DNA of 64,000 bases from Streptomyces sp. 2131.1 (GTDB lineage: Bacteria; Actinomycetota; Actinomycetes; Streptomycetales; Streptomycetaceae): positions 3,286,001 to 3,350,000 of the forward strand of contig NZ_FNSY01000001.1 in assembly GCF_900105515.1 (NCBI RefSeq), given 5' to 3'. Each line of letters opens with the position of its first letter. Within the stretch, counting starts at the first letter, position 1. Both the position numbers and the translations under genes were made by a program. Under the pieces are notes generated by a model. It did not search any database, had not been told where the DNA came from, and saw nothing but the letters and a program-made list of their open reading frames with translations. Below are positions 50,749 through 59,952 of the stretch, one piece after another.

Positions 50749-53244
50749 ATGGCTACGACCACACCAACCGGTGTGCGGGGCGGCCACGCCAAGCACGGAG
50801 GGCACGACGCCTCCGCCGGCACGCCGATGACACACCGGCAGATCATGGAGGCGCTGACCGGGCTGCTGCTCGGCATGTTCGTCGCCATCCTGTCGTCCAC
50901 CGTCGTCTCCAACGCCCTGCCGGAGATCATCTCCGACCTGGGCGGCGGCCAGAGCGCGTACACCTGGGTCGTCACCGCCTCGCTGCTTGCGATGACGGCG
51001 ACCACCCCGCTGTGGGGCAAGCTCGCCGACCTGTTCAGCAAGAAGCTGCTGGTCCAGATAGCCCTGGTCATCTACGTCGGCGGCTCGGTCGTCGCCGGGC
51101 TCTCGAACAGCGCAGGCATGCTGATCGTCTGCCGCGTGGTGCAGGGCGTCGGCGTCGGCGGTCTCTCCGCCCTCGCCCAGATCGTCATGGCCGCCATGAT
51201 CGCCCCGCGCGAGCGCGGCCGTTACAGCGGTTACCTCGGCGCGGTCTTCGCCGTCGCCACCGTCGGCGGCCCGCTGCTCGGCGGCGTCATCACCGACACC
51301 AGCTGGATGGGCTGGCGCTGGTGCTTCTACGTGGGTGTGCCCTTCGCGGTCATCGCCCTCATCGTGCTCCAGAAGACCCTGAAGCTCCCGGTCGTCAAGC
51401 GCGAGGTCAAGGTCGACTGGACCGGCGCCTTCTTCATCAGCGCCGCCGTCTCGCTGCTGCTCCTGTGGGTCACCTTCGCGGGCGACAAGTACGACTGGAT
51501 GTCCTGGCAGACCGGCGTGATGCTCGCGGGCTCCGTGGTCCTCGCGCTGCTCTTCGTCTTCACCGAGTCCCGCGCCAGCGAGCCGATCATCCCGCTGCGG
51601 CTCTTCCGCAACCGGACCATCACGCTCGCCTCGCTCGCCTCGCTGTTCGTCGGTATCGCGATGTTCGCCGGCACCGTCTTCTTCAGCCAGTACTTCCAGC
51701 TGGCGCGCGGCAAGTCACCGACGATGTCCGGCGTCATGACGATCCCGATGATCGGCGGGCTGTTCCTCTCCTCGACGCTCTCCGGCCAGATCATCACCAA
51801 GACCGGCCGCTGGAAGGCCTGGCTCGTCAGCGGTGGCTTCCTGCTCACCGCCGGACTCGGGATGCTCGGCACGATCCGCTACGACACGACGTACTGGCAC
51901 ATCGCCGTCTTCATGTTCGTGATGGGTCTCGGCATCGGCATGATGATGCAGAACCTGGTGCTCGCCACGCAGAACCAGGTGGACCCGTCCGACCTCGGTT
52001 CGGCCAGCTCCGTCGTCACGTTCTTCCGTTCCCTCGGCGGTGCGATCGGCGTCTCCGCGCTGGGCGCCGTCATGGCGAACCGCGTCACCCACTACGTCAA
52101 GGACGGCCTCGCGGACCTCGGTCCCCAGGGCGCGGCCCTGGGCCACGGCGGCACCGGCGGCGGGGGCATCCCCGACCTGGACAAGCTGCCCGCCCCGTTC
52201 CGTACGGTCGTCGAGGCCGCCTACGGACACGGCGTCGGTGACGTCTTCCTGTACGCCGCTCCGGCCGCGCTGCTCGCCTTCCTGATCACGCTGTTCATCA
52301 AGGAGGTCGCGCTGAAGACCCGGGCCGGCAACGACGCCCAGGCTCCGGCCGAGGCGCCTGCCGAGGTTCCCGCCGGCGCGGTCGAGGCCGTCGCGGAGGG
52401 CGCCGCCGGGGTCACCGCGGTCGACACCGCCGAGGCCCCGACGGTCCCGGCCGACGCACCGGTGGACTTCGGCAAGGGCGGCACCCCCGTCCGCGGCGTG
52501 GTCCGCGGCGCCGAGGGCGCACCCGTCACCCGCGCCGCCGTCACGCTGATCTCGCTCGGCGGCCGGCAGCTGGGCATCGCCGCGGCGCAGGCCGACGGCG
52601 GGTACGCACTGGACGCCCCGGGCGCCGGTTCGTACGTGCTGATCGCGTCCGCCGACGGCTTCCAGCCGCAGGCGTCCACCGTGGTCGTCGGCGACGAGCC
52701 GCTGGCGTACGACATCCTGCTCTCCGGTACGAGCGGCCTGGCCGGCACCGTGCGTGCCGCCGAGACCGGTACGCCGGTCGCGGACGCCATGGTCATCGTC
52801 ACCGATGTCCGCGGCGACGTGCTGGCCACCGGGAAGTCCGCCGAGACGGGCGACTTCACCTTCGGCGAGCTGGTCCCCGGCGCGGTCACCGTCGCGGTCA
52901 ACGCGGCCGGTTTCCGCCCGCTGGCCCTCCCGGTGGAGATCGGCGGCCAGGGCGTCACCCGGGTCGAGGTCGCCCTCCAAGCGGGTGCGCTGGTCCAGGG
53001 CGTCGTGCGGGCCGGTGCGAGCCGGCGCCCGCTGCCGGACGCCCGGGTCACACTGGTCGACGCGGCAGGGAACGTGGTCGCCAACTCGACGACCGGGGAG
53101 GACGGGGCGTACGCCTTCGCCGACCTGGACGCGGGCGAGTACACGGTCATCGCGACCGGCTACCCGCCGGTGGCCGGTGCCCTGACGGTGGCCGGTCACG
53201 GGGTCGACGGGCACGACATCGAGCTCGTCCACCCGGGCGAGTAA
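50749..53244 (+). CDS. DHA2 MFS transporter fused to three carboxypeptidase-regulatory-like domains
   Basis: 831 residues. The first about 525 form a 14-helix DHA2 drug exporter (MFVAILSSTVVSNALPEII, GKLADLFSKK, RVVQGVGVGGLSALA, PRERGRYSGYLGAVF). A Pro/Ala/Glu linker (about 525-570) leads to three beta-sandwich repeats of the CarboxypepD_reg type at about 578-650, 660-735 and 745-820 (RGVVRGAEGAPVTRAAVTL; AGTVRAAETGTPVADAMVIV; QGVVRAGASRRPLPDARVTL). With 14 helices the C-terminus should be cytoplasmic, an unusual place for such domains. Ordinary DHA2 pumps end near residue 520. Confidence 0.88.
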   Translation: MATTTPTGVRGGHAKHGGHDASAGTPMTHRQIMEALTGLLLGMFVAILSSTVVSNALPEIISDLGGGQSAYTWVVTASLLAMTATTPLWGKLADLFSKKLLVQIALVIYVGGSVVAGLSNSAGMLIVCRVVQGVGVGGLSALAQIVMAAMIAPRERGRYSGYLGAVFAVATVGGPLLGGVITDTSWMGWRWCFYVGVPFAVIALIVLQKTLKLPVVKREVKVDWTGAFFISAAVSLLLLWVTFAGDKYDWMSWQTGVMLAGSVVLALLFVFTESRASEPIIPLRLFRNRTITLASLASLFVGIAMFAGTVFFSQYFQLARGKSPTMSGVMTIPMIGGLFLSSTLSGQIITKTGRWKAWLVSGGFLLTAGLGMLGTIRYDTTYWHIAVFMFVMGLGIGMMMQNLVLATQNQVDPSDLGSASSVVTFFRSLGGAIGVSALGAVMANRVTHYVKDGLADLGPQGAALGHGGTGGGGIPDLDKLPAPFRTVVEAAYGHGVGDVFLYAAPAALLAFLITLFIKEVALKTRAGNDAQAPAEAPAEVPAGAVEAVAEGAAGVTAVDTAEAPTVPADAPVDFGKGGTPVRGVVRGAEGAPVTRAAVTLISLGGRQLGIAAAQADGGYALDAPGAGSYVLIASADGFQPQASTVVVGDEPLAYDILLSGTSGLAGTVRAAETGTPVADAMVIVTDVRGDVLATGKSAETGDFTFGELVPGAVTVAVNAAGFRPLALPVEIGGQGVTRVEVALQAGALVQGVVRAGASRRPLPDARVTLVDAAGNVVANSTTGEDGAYAFADLDAGEYTVIATGYPPVAGALTVAGHGVDGHDIELVHPGE

Positions 53245-53339
53245 CCCGAGGGGTACGGGGTAGAACCCCCGGCCCGCATCAGAACCCCTGGCGGGGGCGG
53301 CGCTCTTCGAGCGGAGGCGCCGCACCGGCCGGTGGAAAT

Positions 53340-53398
53340 GGGCCCCGGCGGCGGGGACGGCAGGCAGGGGACGGCCTGCCGCCCCCGCCCCGGGGCCC
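53340..53398 (+). terminator. large hairpin between MFS and yceI-like genes
   Basis: A long GC stem: GGGCCCCGG...GGGG (from 53340) pairs with CCCC...CCGGGGCCC (to 53398), with inner GGCAGGC/GCCTGCC. It probably lowers or ends transcription before the YceI gene. Confidence 0.7.
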
Positions 53399-53456
53399 GA
53401 CTCATTGACGACCCTGTCCGGTGAGCGGGCGGGTCAGAGCAAGGAGAGAGAACGGG

Positions 53457-54275
53457 ATGGGACTTCGCGCACAAGTACGGACGCGGGACGGCTGGGCCGT
53501 CCAGCACGCGGTCGTGACGGTCACGGACATGACCGGCACGCAGGTGCTGCGGGCCGCCGCCGACGAGGCCGGGGCGGTACGGGCCGACACCCGGCTGTCC
53601 GCAGGCGCGTACACGGTGATCGTGACGGCCGTCGGGTACGCCCCCGCCGCCTCCACCGCCCTGGTCACGGCGAGCGGCACGGTCGACGCCGGCACGGTGG
53701 TGCTGAACCGCCAGGGTGGCGTGGAGCTGCCGCCGCCGGGCGCCTGGTCGCTGGACCCGGCGCACTCCTCGGTGGGCGCGGTCGCGCAGCACCTGGGCAT
53801 CTCCAGCGTTCACGGCCGGTTCACCGACTTCGGCGGGCGCATCGAGATCTCCGAGGACCTCGGAAGCTCCCGGGTCGAGGCGGTCATCGACGCCGCGAGC
53901 ATCGACACCGGCAACGGCATGCGGGACAAGCACCTGCGCTCCCCCGACTTCCTGGACACCGAGCGGTTCCCCGAGATCACCTACCGCTCAAGCGGGCTGA
54001 CCCCGGCCGGGCCCGACCGCTGGACCGTGCACGGCGAGCTGACCATGCGCGGGGTGAAGCGCCCCGTGGACCTGGACCTCAGCTACCTCGGCACCGGCCC
54101 CGACCCGTGGGGCGGGGTGCGCGCGGCGTTCAGCGCGACGGCCGAACTGCGCCGCGAGGACTTCGCCATGAACTACAACCAGGTCGTCCAGGCGGGCATC
54201 GCGGCGATCGGCACCACGCTCCGCGTCGAGCTGGACATCCAGGCCGTGCAGGGCGATTCCCTGCCCGCCGTCTGA
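53457..54275 (+). CDS. YceI-family protein with N-terminal carboxypeptidase-regulatory-like domain
   Basis: 272 residues. Residues 1-85 are one CarboxypepD_reg-like repeat (MGLRAQVRTRDGWAVQHAVV, LSAGAYTVIVTAVGYAPAAS), similar to those of the MFS protein upstream. Residues 95-265 are a YceI lipocalin-like barrel (WSLDPAHSSVGAVAQHLGIS, VHGRFTDFGGRIEIS, MRDKHLRSPDFLDTERFPEI) that binds isoprenoid or lipid-like ligands. No signal peptide. ATG 53457 after AAGGAGAGAG. Confidence 0.9.
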   Translation: MGLRAQVRTRDGWAVQHAVVTVTDMTGTQVLRAAADEAGAVRADTRLSAGAYTVIVTAVGYAPAASTALVTASGTVDAGTVVLNRQGGVELPPPGAWSLDPAHSSVGAVAQHLGISSVHGRFTDFGGRIEISEDLGSSRVEAVIDAASIDTGNGMRDKHLRSPDFLDTERFPEITYRSSGLTPAGPDRWTVHGELTMRGVKRPVDLDLSYLGTGPDPWGGVRAAFSATAELRREDFAMNYNQVVQAGIAAIGTTLRVELDIQAVQGDSLPAV

Positions 54276-54301
54276 CGGCGGGCAGTCGTATGGTCGGTTC
54301 C

Positions 54302-54766
54302 ATGGCACCCAACATCGCAACGAACACCGCCGTGGAACTCGACGCACTGCTGGACTTCGTACGGCCCCGGCACCGGGCGATCCTGCTGACCACCCGGGCC
54401 GACGGCCGCCCCCAGGGCTCCCCGCTCACCTGCGGCGTCGACGACGCGGGCCGGATCGTCGTCTCCACGTACCCCGAGCGCGCCAAGACCCGTAACGCCA
54501 GGCGCGACGAGCGGGTCAGTGTGATCGTGCTCTCCGACGACTGGAACGGGCCCTGGGTCCAGATCGACGGGTCCGCCGAGGTCATCGACGCGCCGGACTC
54601 GGTCGAGCCGCTCGTCGAGTACTTCCGGAACATCTCCGGCGAGCACCCCGACTGGGACGAGTACCGGGCGGCGATGCTGAAGCAGGGCAAGTCGATCATC
54701 CGGATCACCCCGGAGCGCTGGGGCCCGGTCGCCACCGGCGGCTTCCCGGCCCACCTCGCCCCGTGA
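54302..54766 (+). CDS. PPOX-class F420-dependent oxidoreductase
   Basis: A 154-residue split-barrel flavin/deazaflavin protein (Rv1155-like). RHRAILLTTRADGRPQGSPL, VVSTYPERAKTRNARRDERV and WVQIDGSAEVID are typical of the F420-dependent subgroup. ATG 54302 (54290 also in frame). Its stop overlaps the next start (GTGA), so the two are coupled. Confidence 0.87.
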   Translation: MAPNIATNTAVELDALLDFVRPRHRAILLTTRADGRPQGSPLTCGVDDAGRIVVSTYPERAKTRNARRDERVSVIVLSDDWNGPWVQIDGSAEVIDAPDSVEPLVEYFRNISGEHPDWDEYRAAMLKQGKSIIRITPERWGPVATGGFPAHLAP

Positions 54767-55677
54767 TCTCCCCCGCCCTGCTCGGCCGGGCCCGGATCGT
54801 CGCCGGGCCCGAGGTCTCCGACGCCACCGTGCGCGGGCTGGCGGCGGCCATCGGGCGGCCGGTGGAGCGCGGCCCCGTCGAGGGCCCCTTCGTGTACGTG
54901 GGCGCCTCGCTGCCCGATGCGGTGCGCGGGGCGGACCCGGTCTGGTTCCACAGCGTCAACGCGGGCACGGACGCCCTGCTGCGGTCCGGGCCCTGGCCGG
55001 AGGGCGTACTCCTGACCCGGACCGTGGGCCGGATGGGCGAGCGGATCGCGCAGTACGTGCTGGGCTGGGTGCTCGCGGAGTGCCAGTCGGTCCCGGAGTT
55101 CGCCGCACAGCACGCCCGCGCCGAGTGGCGCCGTATCGACTCCGAACTCGTCGCCGGGCAGACCACCGTGGTGCACGGGACCGGCCGCATCGGCTCGGCC
55201 GTCGCCGCGCTGCTGCGGGCCTGTGGCATCCGGACCGTGGCCGCCGCCCGCACCCCGCGCCCGGTGCCGCCCGGCTTCGACGCGGTGGTCGTGGGCGACG
55301 AGCCCGTGGACGCCCGCTGGGTGGTCGCCGCGCTGCCGCTGACCGGGGCGACCGCCGGGTACTTCGGGGCGGACCGGTTCGCCGCGATGGGCGGGGCGAC
55401 CTTCCTCAACGTGGGGCGGGGCGCGACGGTGGACCTGGGGGCGCTGGACGCGGCGCTGCGCTCCGGGGCGGTGGGGCGGGCGGTGCTCGATGTGCTGGCC
55501 GACGAGCCGGCCGGGCCCGGCGACCCGTGCTGGCGGCTCCCCCGTACGGTCGTCACCTCGCACTCCGCGGGCATCACCGCGGACGAGGACATCGTCACCG
55601 ACTTCACCGCGTGCATGCGGGAGTTGACGGCGGGCCGGGTCCCGGCGCTCACCGTGGACACCGCGCGGGGGTACTGA
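54763..55677 (+). CDS. D-isomer-specific 2-hydroxyacid dehydrogenase
   Basis: 304 residues. The Rossmann motif is VVHGTGRIGSAVAALLRACG. The substrate-binding region has MGGATFLNVGRGATVDLGAL (catalytic Arg expected nearby), and the C-terminal His is in VVTSHSAGITAD. The GxGxxG second half and HSAG motif are conserved. GTG start coupled to the F420 protein. Substrate not predictable. Confidence 0.88.
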   Translation: MISPALLGRARIVAGPEVSDATVRGLAAAIGRPVERGPVEGPFVYVGASLPDAVRGADPVWFHSVNAGTDALLRSGPWPEGVLLTRTVGRMGERIAQYVLGWVLAECQSVPEFAAQHARAEWRRIDSELVAGQTTVVHGTGRIGSAVAALLRACGIRTVAAARTPRPVPPGFDAVVVGDEPVDARWVVAALPLTGATAGYFGADRFAAMGGATFLNVGRGATVDLGALDAALRSGAVGRAVLDVLADEPAGPGDPCWRLPRTVVTSHSAGITADEDIVTDFTACMRELTAGRVPALTVDTARGY

Positions 55678-55685
55678 GCGCGGGG

Positions 55686-56450
55686 CTACTGAGCGCGCGT
55701 ACGCATCGCGTCGATGCCCGCGATCAGCAGGTCGAGGGCGAAGGTGAAGTCCCGGTCGCGCATCTCCTCGATGGCGACGCCACCGCGCGCGGCCATCAGG
55801 TCCCGCGAGTCCTCCACGAACTCGTCGAGGTCCGGCTGCTCCCGGATCGCCGACATGGCCTGCCGGAAGTACTGGTCCTGGGTCAGCCCCGCCTCCGCGC
55901 TGCGCTGCGCGAACTGGCCCTCGACCGTGCCGAATCCGTACACGAACTGGAAGACCGCCGCGAGCGCGCCGCTGCGGCCCTCCACGGGGAGGCCGGTCGC
56001 CCGGATCACGTCCTGGATGGTGTGGGTCACCAGCAGCGAGTGCGGGCCCAGGTTGAGGAACTTGCCCGCGAGCGGGGAGACCCAGGGGTGGCGGACGAGC
56101 AGCCCCCGGTACGCGGCGGCCACCGCGCGCAGCCGGTCCTGCCAGGACGCGTCGGCGGGCGGCGGGTCGATCTCGCTGTAGACCGCGTCGAGGGCCAGTT
56201 CCAGCAGGTCGTCCTTGGTGTCCACGTACCAGTACAGGGACATCGCGGTGACGTTCAGCTCGGCGGCGAGCCGGCGCATGGAGAACTTCGCCAGTCCCTC
56301 GGCGTCCAGCAGCCGGACCGAGGCGGCGGTGATCCGCTCCCGGTCGAGCCCGGCCGGCTGGTCCGCCCGCCGGGAGCGGGCGGGCGGCCGGGTGTTCAGC
56401 CACACGCTGGTCCGGACAGGGTTCTTCACGCGGTCGGCCGCGGACACCAT
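55686..56450 (-). CDS. TetR/AcrR family regulator with TetR_C domain
   Basis: 254 residues. HTH: ITAASVRLLDAEGLAKFSMRRLAAELNVTAMSLYWYV (two parts). The C-terminal domain resembles the tetracycline-repressor type (VYGFGTVEGQFAQR). It lies next to and downstream of an MFS remnant on the same strand, so its pump may have been lost. Confidence 0.9.
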   Translation of the reverse strand: MVSAADRVKNPVRTSVWLNTRPPARSRRADQPAGLDRERITAASVRLLDAEGLAKFSMRRLAAELNVTAMSLYWYVDTKDDLLELALDAVYSEIDPPPADASWQDRLRAVAAAYRGLLVRHPWVSPLAGKFLNLGPHSLLVTHTIQDVIRATGLPVEGRSGALAAVFQFVYGFGTVEGQFAQRSAEAGLTQDQYFRQAMSAIREQPDLDEFVEDSRDLMAARGGVAIEEMRDRDFTFALDLLIAGIDAMRTRAQ

Positions 56451-56547
56451 GGCGCACTCCCTCGTCTCGCCGGCGGCACGGACGGACCGGCTCCGTACCG
56501 CGTACCCGTAAACCGGAGCCGTACGGTCCGGTAGGTCCCGCCCGATG

Positions 56548-56844
56548 CTATGCCGCTGTCGCGGCCGGATCGGCCTGTGCTGATTGTCCTCGCCCGGCCC
56601 GGCGCAGGAGTACGGCTGCCAGGAGTCCGCCGGTGGGGACGGCGGCCCCGGTGAACGCGGTCAGCAGCACCCTGGCGGACGTCCAGCCGTGCTCCGGGCC
56701 CGAGATGATCGCGTACACGACCGCGGCCATGCCGATCGTGGAGAGCAGCACGCCCAGCAGGTCGGGGCGGTCGCCGCTCGGGTTCCGACCCGTTGGGGCG
56801 TACAAGCGACCTTTCGTGGGTACGGTGCCGGTCGCCCAGCCCAT
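56548..56844 (-). pseudogene. remnant of a DHA2 MFS drug transporter
   Basis: The 98-residue frame contains DRPDLLGVLLSTIGMAAVVY and ISGPEHGWTSARVLL, the exact style of the loop/helix-7 region of DHA2 exporters (RPDxxGxxLSTxGxxxLVYxIIEGPxxGW). The preceding residues do not fit, and the rest of the about 500-residue transporter is missing. It sits beside a TetR gene. Confidence 0.7.
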
Positions 56845-56874
56845 GCCGACCCGGATCCCGGAAGCAGGATTGAT

Positions 56875-57738
56875 ATGTCACTGCGTCGTCGAACGGTGGA
56901 AGTACTGGTGGCCGCAGGTCTGCTGGGGGCGGCGTTCGCGCCTCCCGCGACGGCCGCGGGGCACGGCCCCGGTCCTTCGGTGCCCCTGCGCGTCGCCACG
57001 TACAACATCCATGCCGGGGCCGGCATGGACAACGTCTTCGACCTCGACCGGCAGGTGGCCGCCCTTCGCGCGCTGGACGCGGACGTGATCGGGCTCCAGG
57101 AGGTGGACGTCCGCTGGGGTGACCGCAGCGAGTGGCGGGACCTGGCGGCCGAGCTGGGCCGGCGGCTGCGGATGCATGTCTCCTTCGCGCCGATCTACAG
57201 CCTGGACCCGGTGGTTCCAGGTGATCCGAGGCGCGAGTTCGGCGTCGCCGTGCTCTCCCGGTACCGGATCGTGAGCGCCGAGAACCACGACCTCACCCGG
57301 CTCTCCACGCAGTACCCGAACCCGGTCCCGGCGCCCGCGCCCGGCTTCGGCGAGGTGGTGCTGAAGGTGCGCGGGCTCCCCGTCCACGTCTACGCCACGC
57401 ACCTCGACTACCGGGCCGACCCGTCCGTCCGCGTCGCCCAGGTCGCGGACACGCGGCGGATCATGGCGGAGGACCAGCGGGCCGAGCGGCGGCCGGTGCG
57501 GCAGATCCTGCTCGGCGACTTCAACGCCCCGCCGACCGCGCCCGAGCTGGCCCCGCTGTGGAAGGAGCTGACCGACATCGAACCGGGCGGCCCGACCTAT
57601 CCGGCGCAGGACCCGGTGCAGCGGATCGACTATGTGGCCGTTTCGAAGGACACGGTCCGGGTACGCGGCGCGGCGGTGGCCGAGACGCTTGCCTCGGACC
57701 ACCGCCCTGTCGTCGCCGACCTGTTGCTGCGGCGCTGA
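56875..57738 (+). CDS. secreted endonuclease/exonuclease/phosphatase-family protein
   Basis: 287 residues. A Sec signal peptide (RRRTVEVLVAAGLLGAAFA, ending PPATAAG) precedes an EEP domain: RVATYNIHAGAG, GLQEVDVRWGDR, ILLGDFNAPP, SDHRPVVADL. All metal and catalytic residues (Asn, Glu, Asp-x-Asn, Asp-His) are present. Could be an exported nuclease or a phosphodiesterase/phosphatase on lipids. ATG 56875. Confidence 0.9.
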   Translation: MSLRRRTVEVLVAAGLLGAAFAPPATAAGHGPGPSVPLRVATYNIHAGAGMDNVFDLDRQVAALRALDADVIGLQEVDVRWGDRSEWRDLAAELGRRLRMHVSFAPIYSLDPVVPGDPRREFGVAVLSRYRIVSAENHDLTRLSTQYPNPVPAPAPGFGEVVLKVRGLPVHVYATHLDYRADPSVRVAQVADTRRIMAEDQRAERRPVRQILLGDFNAPPTAPELAPLWKELTDIEPGGPTYPAQDPVQRIDYVAVSKDTVRVRGAAVAETLASDHRPVVADLLLRR

Positions 57739-57750
57739 GTTCTCCTGCCG

Positions 57751-59952
57751 TCAGCTGCTCGTCTTCGGCTGGGTCAGGTCGTAGAAGGTGGCGCTGCCCG
57801 CCGTCACCTCCTTGAAGTTCTTCTCCACCCAGGAGGAGATCTGGGAGGCGGTGCCGCTTCCGCTGCCGCCCATGCCGCCACCCATTCCGCCGCCCGAGAC
57901 GAAGTAGTGGATGCGGCCGTCCTCGACGTACTGCTCGAACTGCGCGAGCGTCGGGGACGGGTCGCTTCCGTTGAAGCCGCCGATCGCCATGACCGGCTTC
58001 TCGATGGCCAGTTGGTAGCTCGCCGCGTTCTGCGAGCCGATGGCCGCCGCGGCCCAGGTGTAATCGTCGGCGTTCTTCTCCAGGAGCGCCTCGGCCTTGG
58101 AGCCGACGGACGCGCCGTTGAGGAGGCCGCCCATGCCGCCGGCTCCGCCGCGTTCGCCCGTGCCGGGGAAGGTGCCGCCTTGCCGGGTGTTCCCGCTGGG
58201 AGCCTGGCCCTGGTTCTGGCCGGGGGCCTGGCCCGTTCCCTGGCCCGTTCCCTGGCCGGGCGGGGTGCCGGTGGGGGGCCGGCCCATGCCGGTGCCTTGC
58301 TGGTTCGTTCCCTGTTGGTTGGTGCCCTGCTGGTTGGTGCCGCCCTGGCCCGGGGGCTGCATGCCGCCGGGGCCGCCTCCGCCCGGGCCGCCGCCGCGGC
58401 CTCCGCCGCCGGGGCCGCCTCCCATGCCGCCCGAGGACGGGCCGGCCGTGACGATCGAGCCCTGGTGGCCCGTGTTCAGGGTGCTCACGGTGTACGCCGT
58501 CGGCCCGGCGAGCGACGCGGCGAAGCCCAGCACCACCGCGGCCAGCGCCAGCCGGCGCCCCAGGCGCGCCGCGAGCAGCAGCCCCACCGCCGCCACGAGG
58601 CCGGTGGCGAGCACCGCCGTCCGCAGCCACGGCAGGTAGTCCGGGATGCGGCCCAGCAGGACGTACGCCCAGTGCGCCGTCGCCGCGACGGTCGCGGCCA
58701 GCGCGGCGCCCGCCCACCAGCGGGACCGTTCCTCCCACAGGACCGTGGCGCCCATGCCGGTCAGCGCGGCCAGGTAGGGGGCCAGGGCCACCGTGTAGTA
58801 CTGGTGGAAGATGCCGGCCATGAAGCTGAACACGGCCGCCGTCATCAGCAGCGAGCTGCCCCAGGCGAGGAACGCCGCCCGCGCGGTGTCCGTCCTCTTC
58901 GCGCGCCAGGTCAGCCAGATGCCCGCGACGAGCAGGATCAGGGCGGCCGGCAGCAGCCAGGAGATCTGCGCCCCGATCTCGGAGTTGAACATCCGGCCGA
59001 TGCCGGTCTCGCCCCACTGACCGCCGCCGCCCCGGCCGCCGCCTCCGCCCCCGACGCTGCCGGTCTCCTCGCCGTTGATCCGGCCGAGGCCGTTGTAGCC
59101 GAAGGTCAGCTCCAGGAACGAGTTGTTCTGCGAGCCGCCGATGTACGGGCGCGAGGAGGCGGGCCACAGCTCGACGACCGCCACCCACCAGCCGCCCGCG
59201 ACGACCGTGGCGAGCGCGGAGAGGCCCAGCTGCCCGAACCTCTTCCGTACGGAGACCGGCGCGAACACCGCGTACAGCACCGCGAGCGGCGGCAGGATCA
59301 GGAACGCCTGGAGGGTCTTGGACAGGAACGCCAGTCCGACCGCGATCCCCGCCCACACCAGCCACTTCGTACGGCCGTGCTCCATCGCGCGCAGCACGCA
59401 GTAGACCGTGACGGTCATCAGCAGCGCGAGCAGCGCGTCCGGGTTGTTGAAGCGGAACATCAGCGCGGCGACGGGCGTCAGCGCGAACACCGCCATGGTG
59501 ATCAGCCCGGCGGCGGCGCTGAACCGGCGGCGCACGGCCGCGTACAGCACCCCGGCCGTCGCCGCACCCATCAGGACCTGCGGGGCGAGGATCGCCCACG
59601 AGCTGAGGCCGAAGAAGCGCACGGACACGGCCATGGGCCACAGGGTGGCCGGGGGCTTGTCGACGGTGATCGCGTTGGCCGAGTCCAGCGAACCGAAGAA
59701 GAACGCCTTCCAGCTCCGGCTGCCGGCCTGCACGGCCGCGGAGTAGAAGGAGTTGGCGTAGCCGGAGGCGCTGAGGTTCCAGAAGTACGCCAGCGTGATG
59801 GCAAGCAGCAGGGCGAGGAAGGCGGGCCGCACCCAGGGGGCGTCCCCGGCCCGGCCGCGCCAGACGCGGCGGGGGAAGGAGGTGCCGGCCCGCGCGTGCC
59901 CCGGGGGCGTGTCCGGCCGGGCCGGCGCGTAGGCGGGGTCGAGCGTCGTCAT
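57751..59952 (-). CDS. GT39/ArnT-like polyprenyl-phosphate-sugar glycosyltransferase
   Basis: A 733-residue multi-spanning membrane enzyme that transfers a sugar from a polyprenyl-phosphate donor outside the membrane. The first external loop has FNPDA/NNPDALLAL-type and DKPPATLW motifs (Asp near residue 92), as in PMT/ArnT proteins. About 12 helices are followed by a Gly-rich low-complexity segment (about 525-625) with GTNQQ repeated three times (58295-58342), then a C-terminal domain (YTWAAAAIGSQNAASYQLA, VMAIGGFNGSDPSPTL). ATG 59952 overlaps the upstream stop (ATGA), so it is coupled to the GT2/GtrA gene. Confidence 0.9.
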   Translation of the reverse strand: MTTLDPAYAPARPDTPPGHARAGTSFPRRVWRGRAGDAPWVRPAFLALLLAITLAYFWNLSASGYANSFYSAAVQAGSRSWKAFFFGSLDSANAITVDKPPATLWPMAVSVRFFGLSSWAILAPQVLMGAATAGVLYAAVRRRFSAAAGLITMAVFALTPVAALMFRFNNPDALLALLMTVTVYCVLRAMEHGRTKWLVWAGIAVGLAFLSKTLQAFLILPPLAVLYAVFAPVSVRKRFGQLGLSALATVVAGGWWVAVVELWPASSRPYIGGSQNNSFLELTFGYNGLGRINGEETGSVGGGGGGRGGGGQWGETGIGRMFNSEIGAQISWLLPAALILLVAGIWLTWRAKRTDTARAAFLAWGSSLLMTAAVFSFMAGIFHQYYTVALAPYLAALTGMGATVLWEERSRWWAGAALAATVAATAHWAYVLLGRIPDYLPWLRTAVLATGLVAAVGLLLAARLGRRLALAAVVLGFAASLAGPTAYTVSTLNTGHQGSIVTAGPSSGGMGGGPGGGGRGGGPGGGGPGGMQPPGQGGTNQQGTNQQGTNQQGTGMGRPPTGTPPGQGTGQGTGQAPGQNQGQAPSGNTRQGGTFPGTGERGGAGGMGGLLNGASVGSKAEALLEKNADDYTWAAAAIGSQNAASYQLAIEKPVMAIGGFNGSDPSPTLAQFEQYVEDGRIHYFVSGGGMGGGMGGSGSGTASQISSWVEKNFKEVTAGSATFYDLTQPKTSS

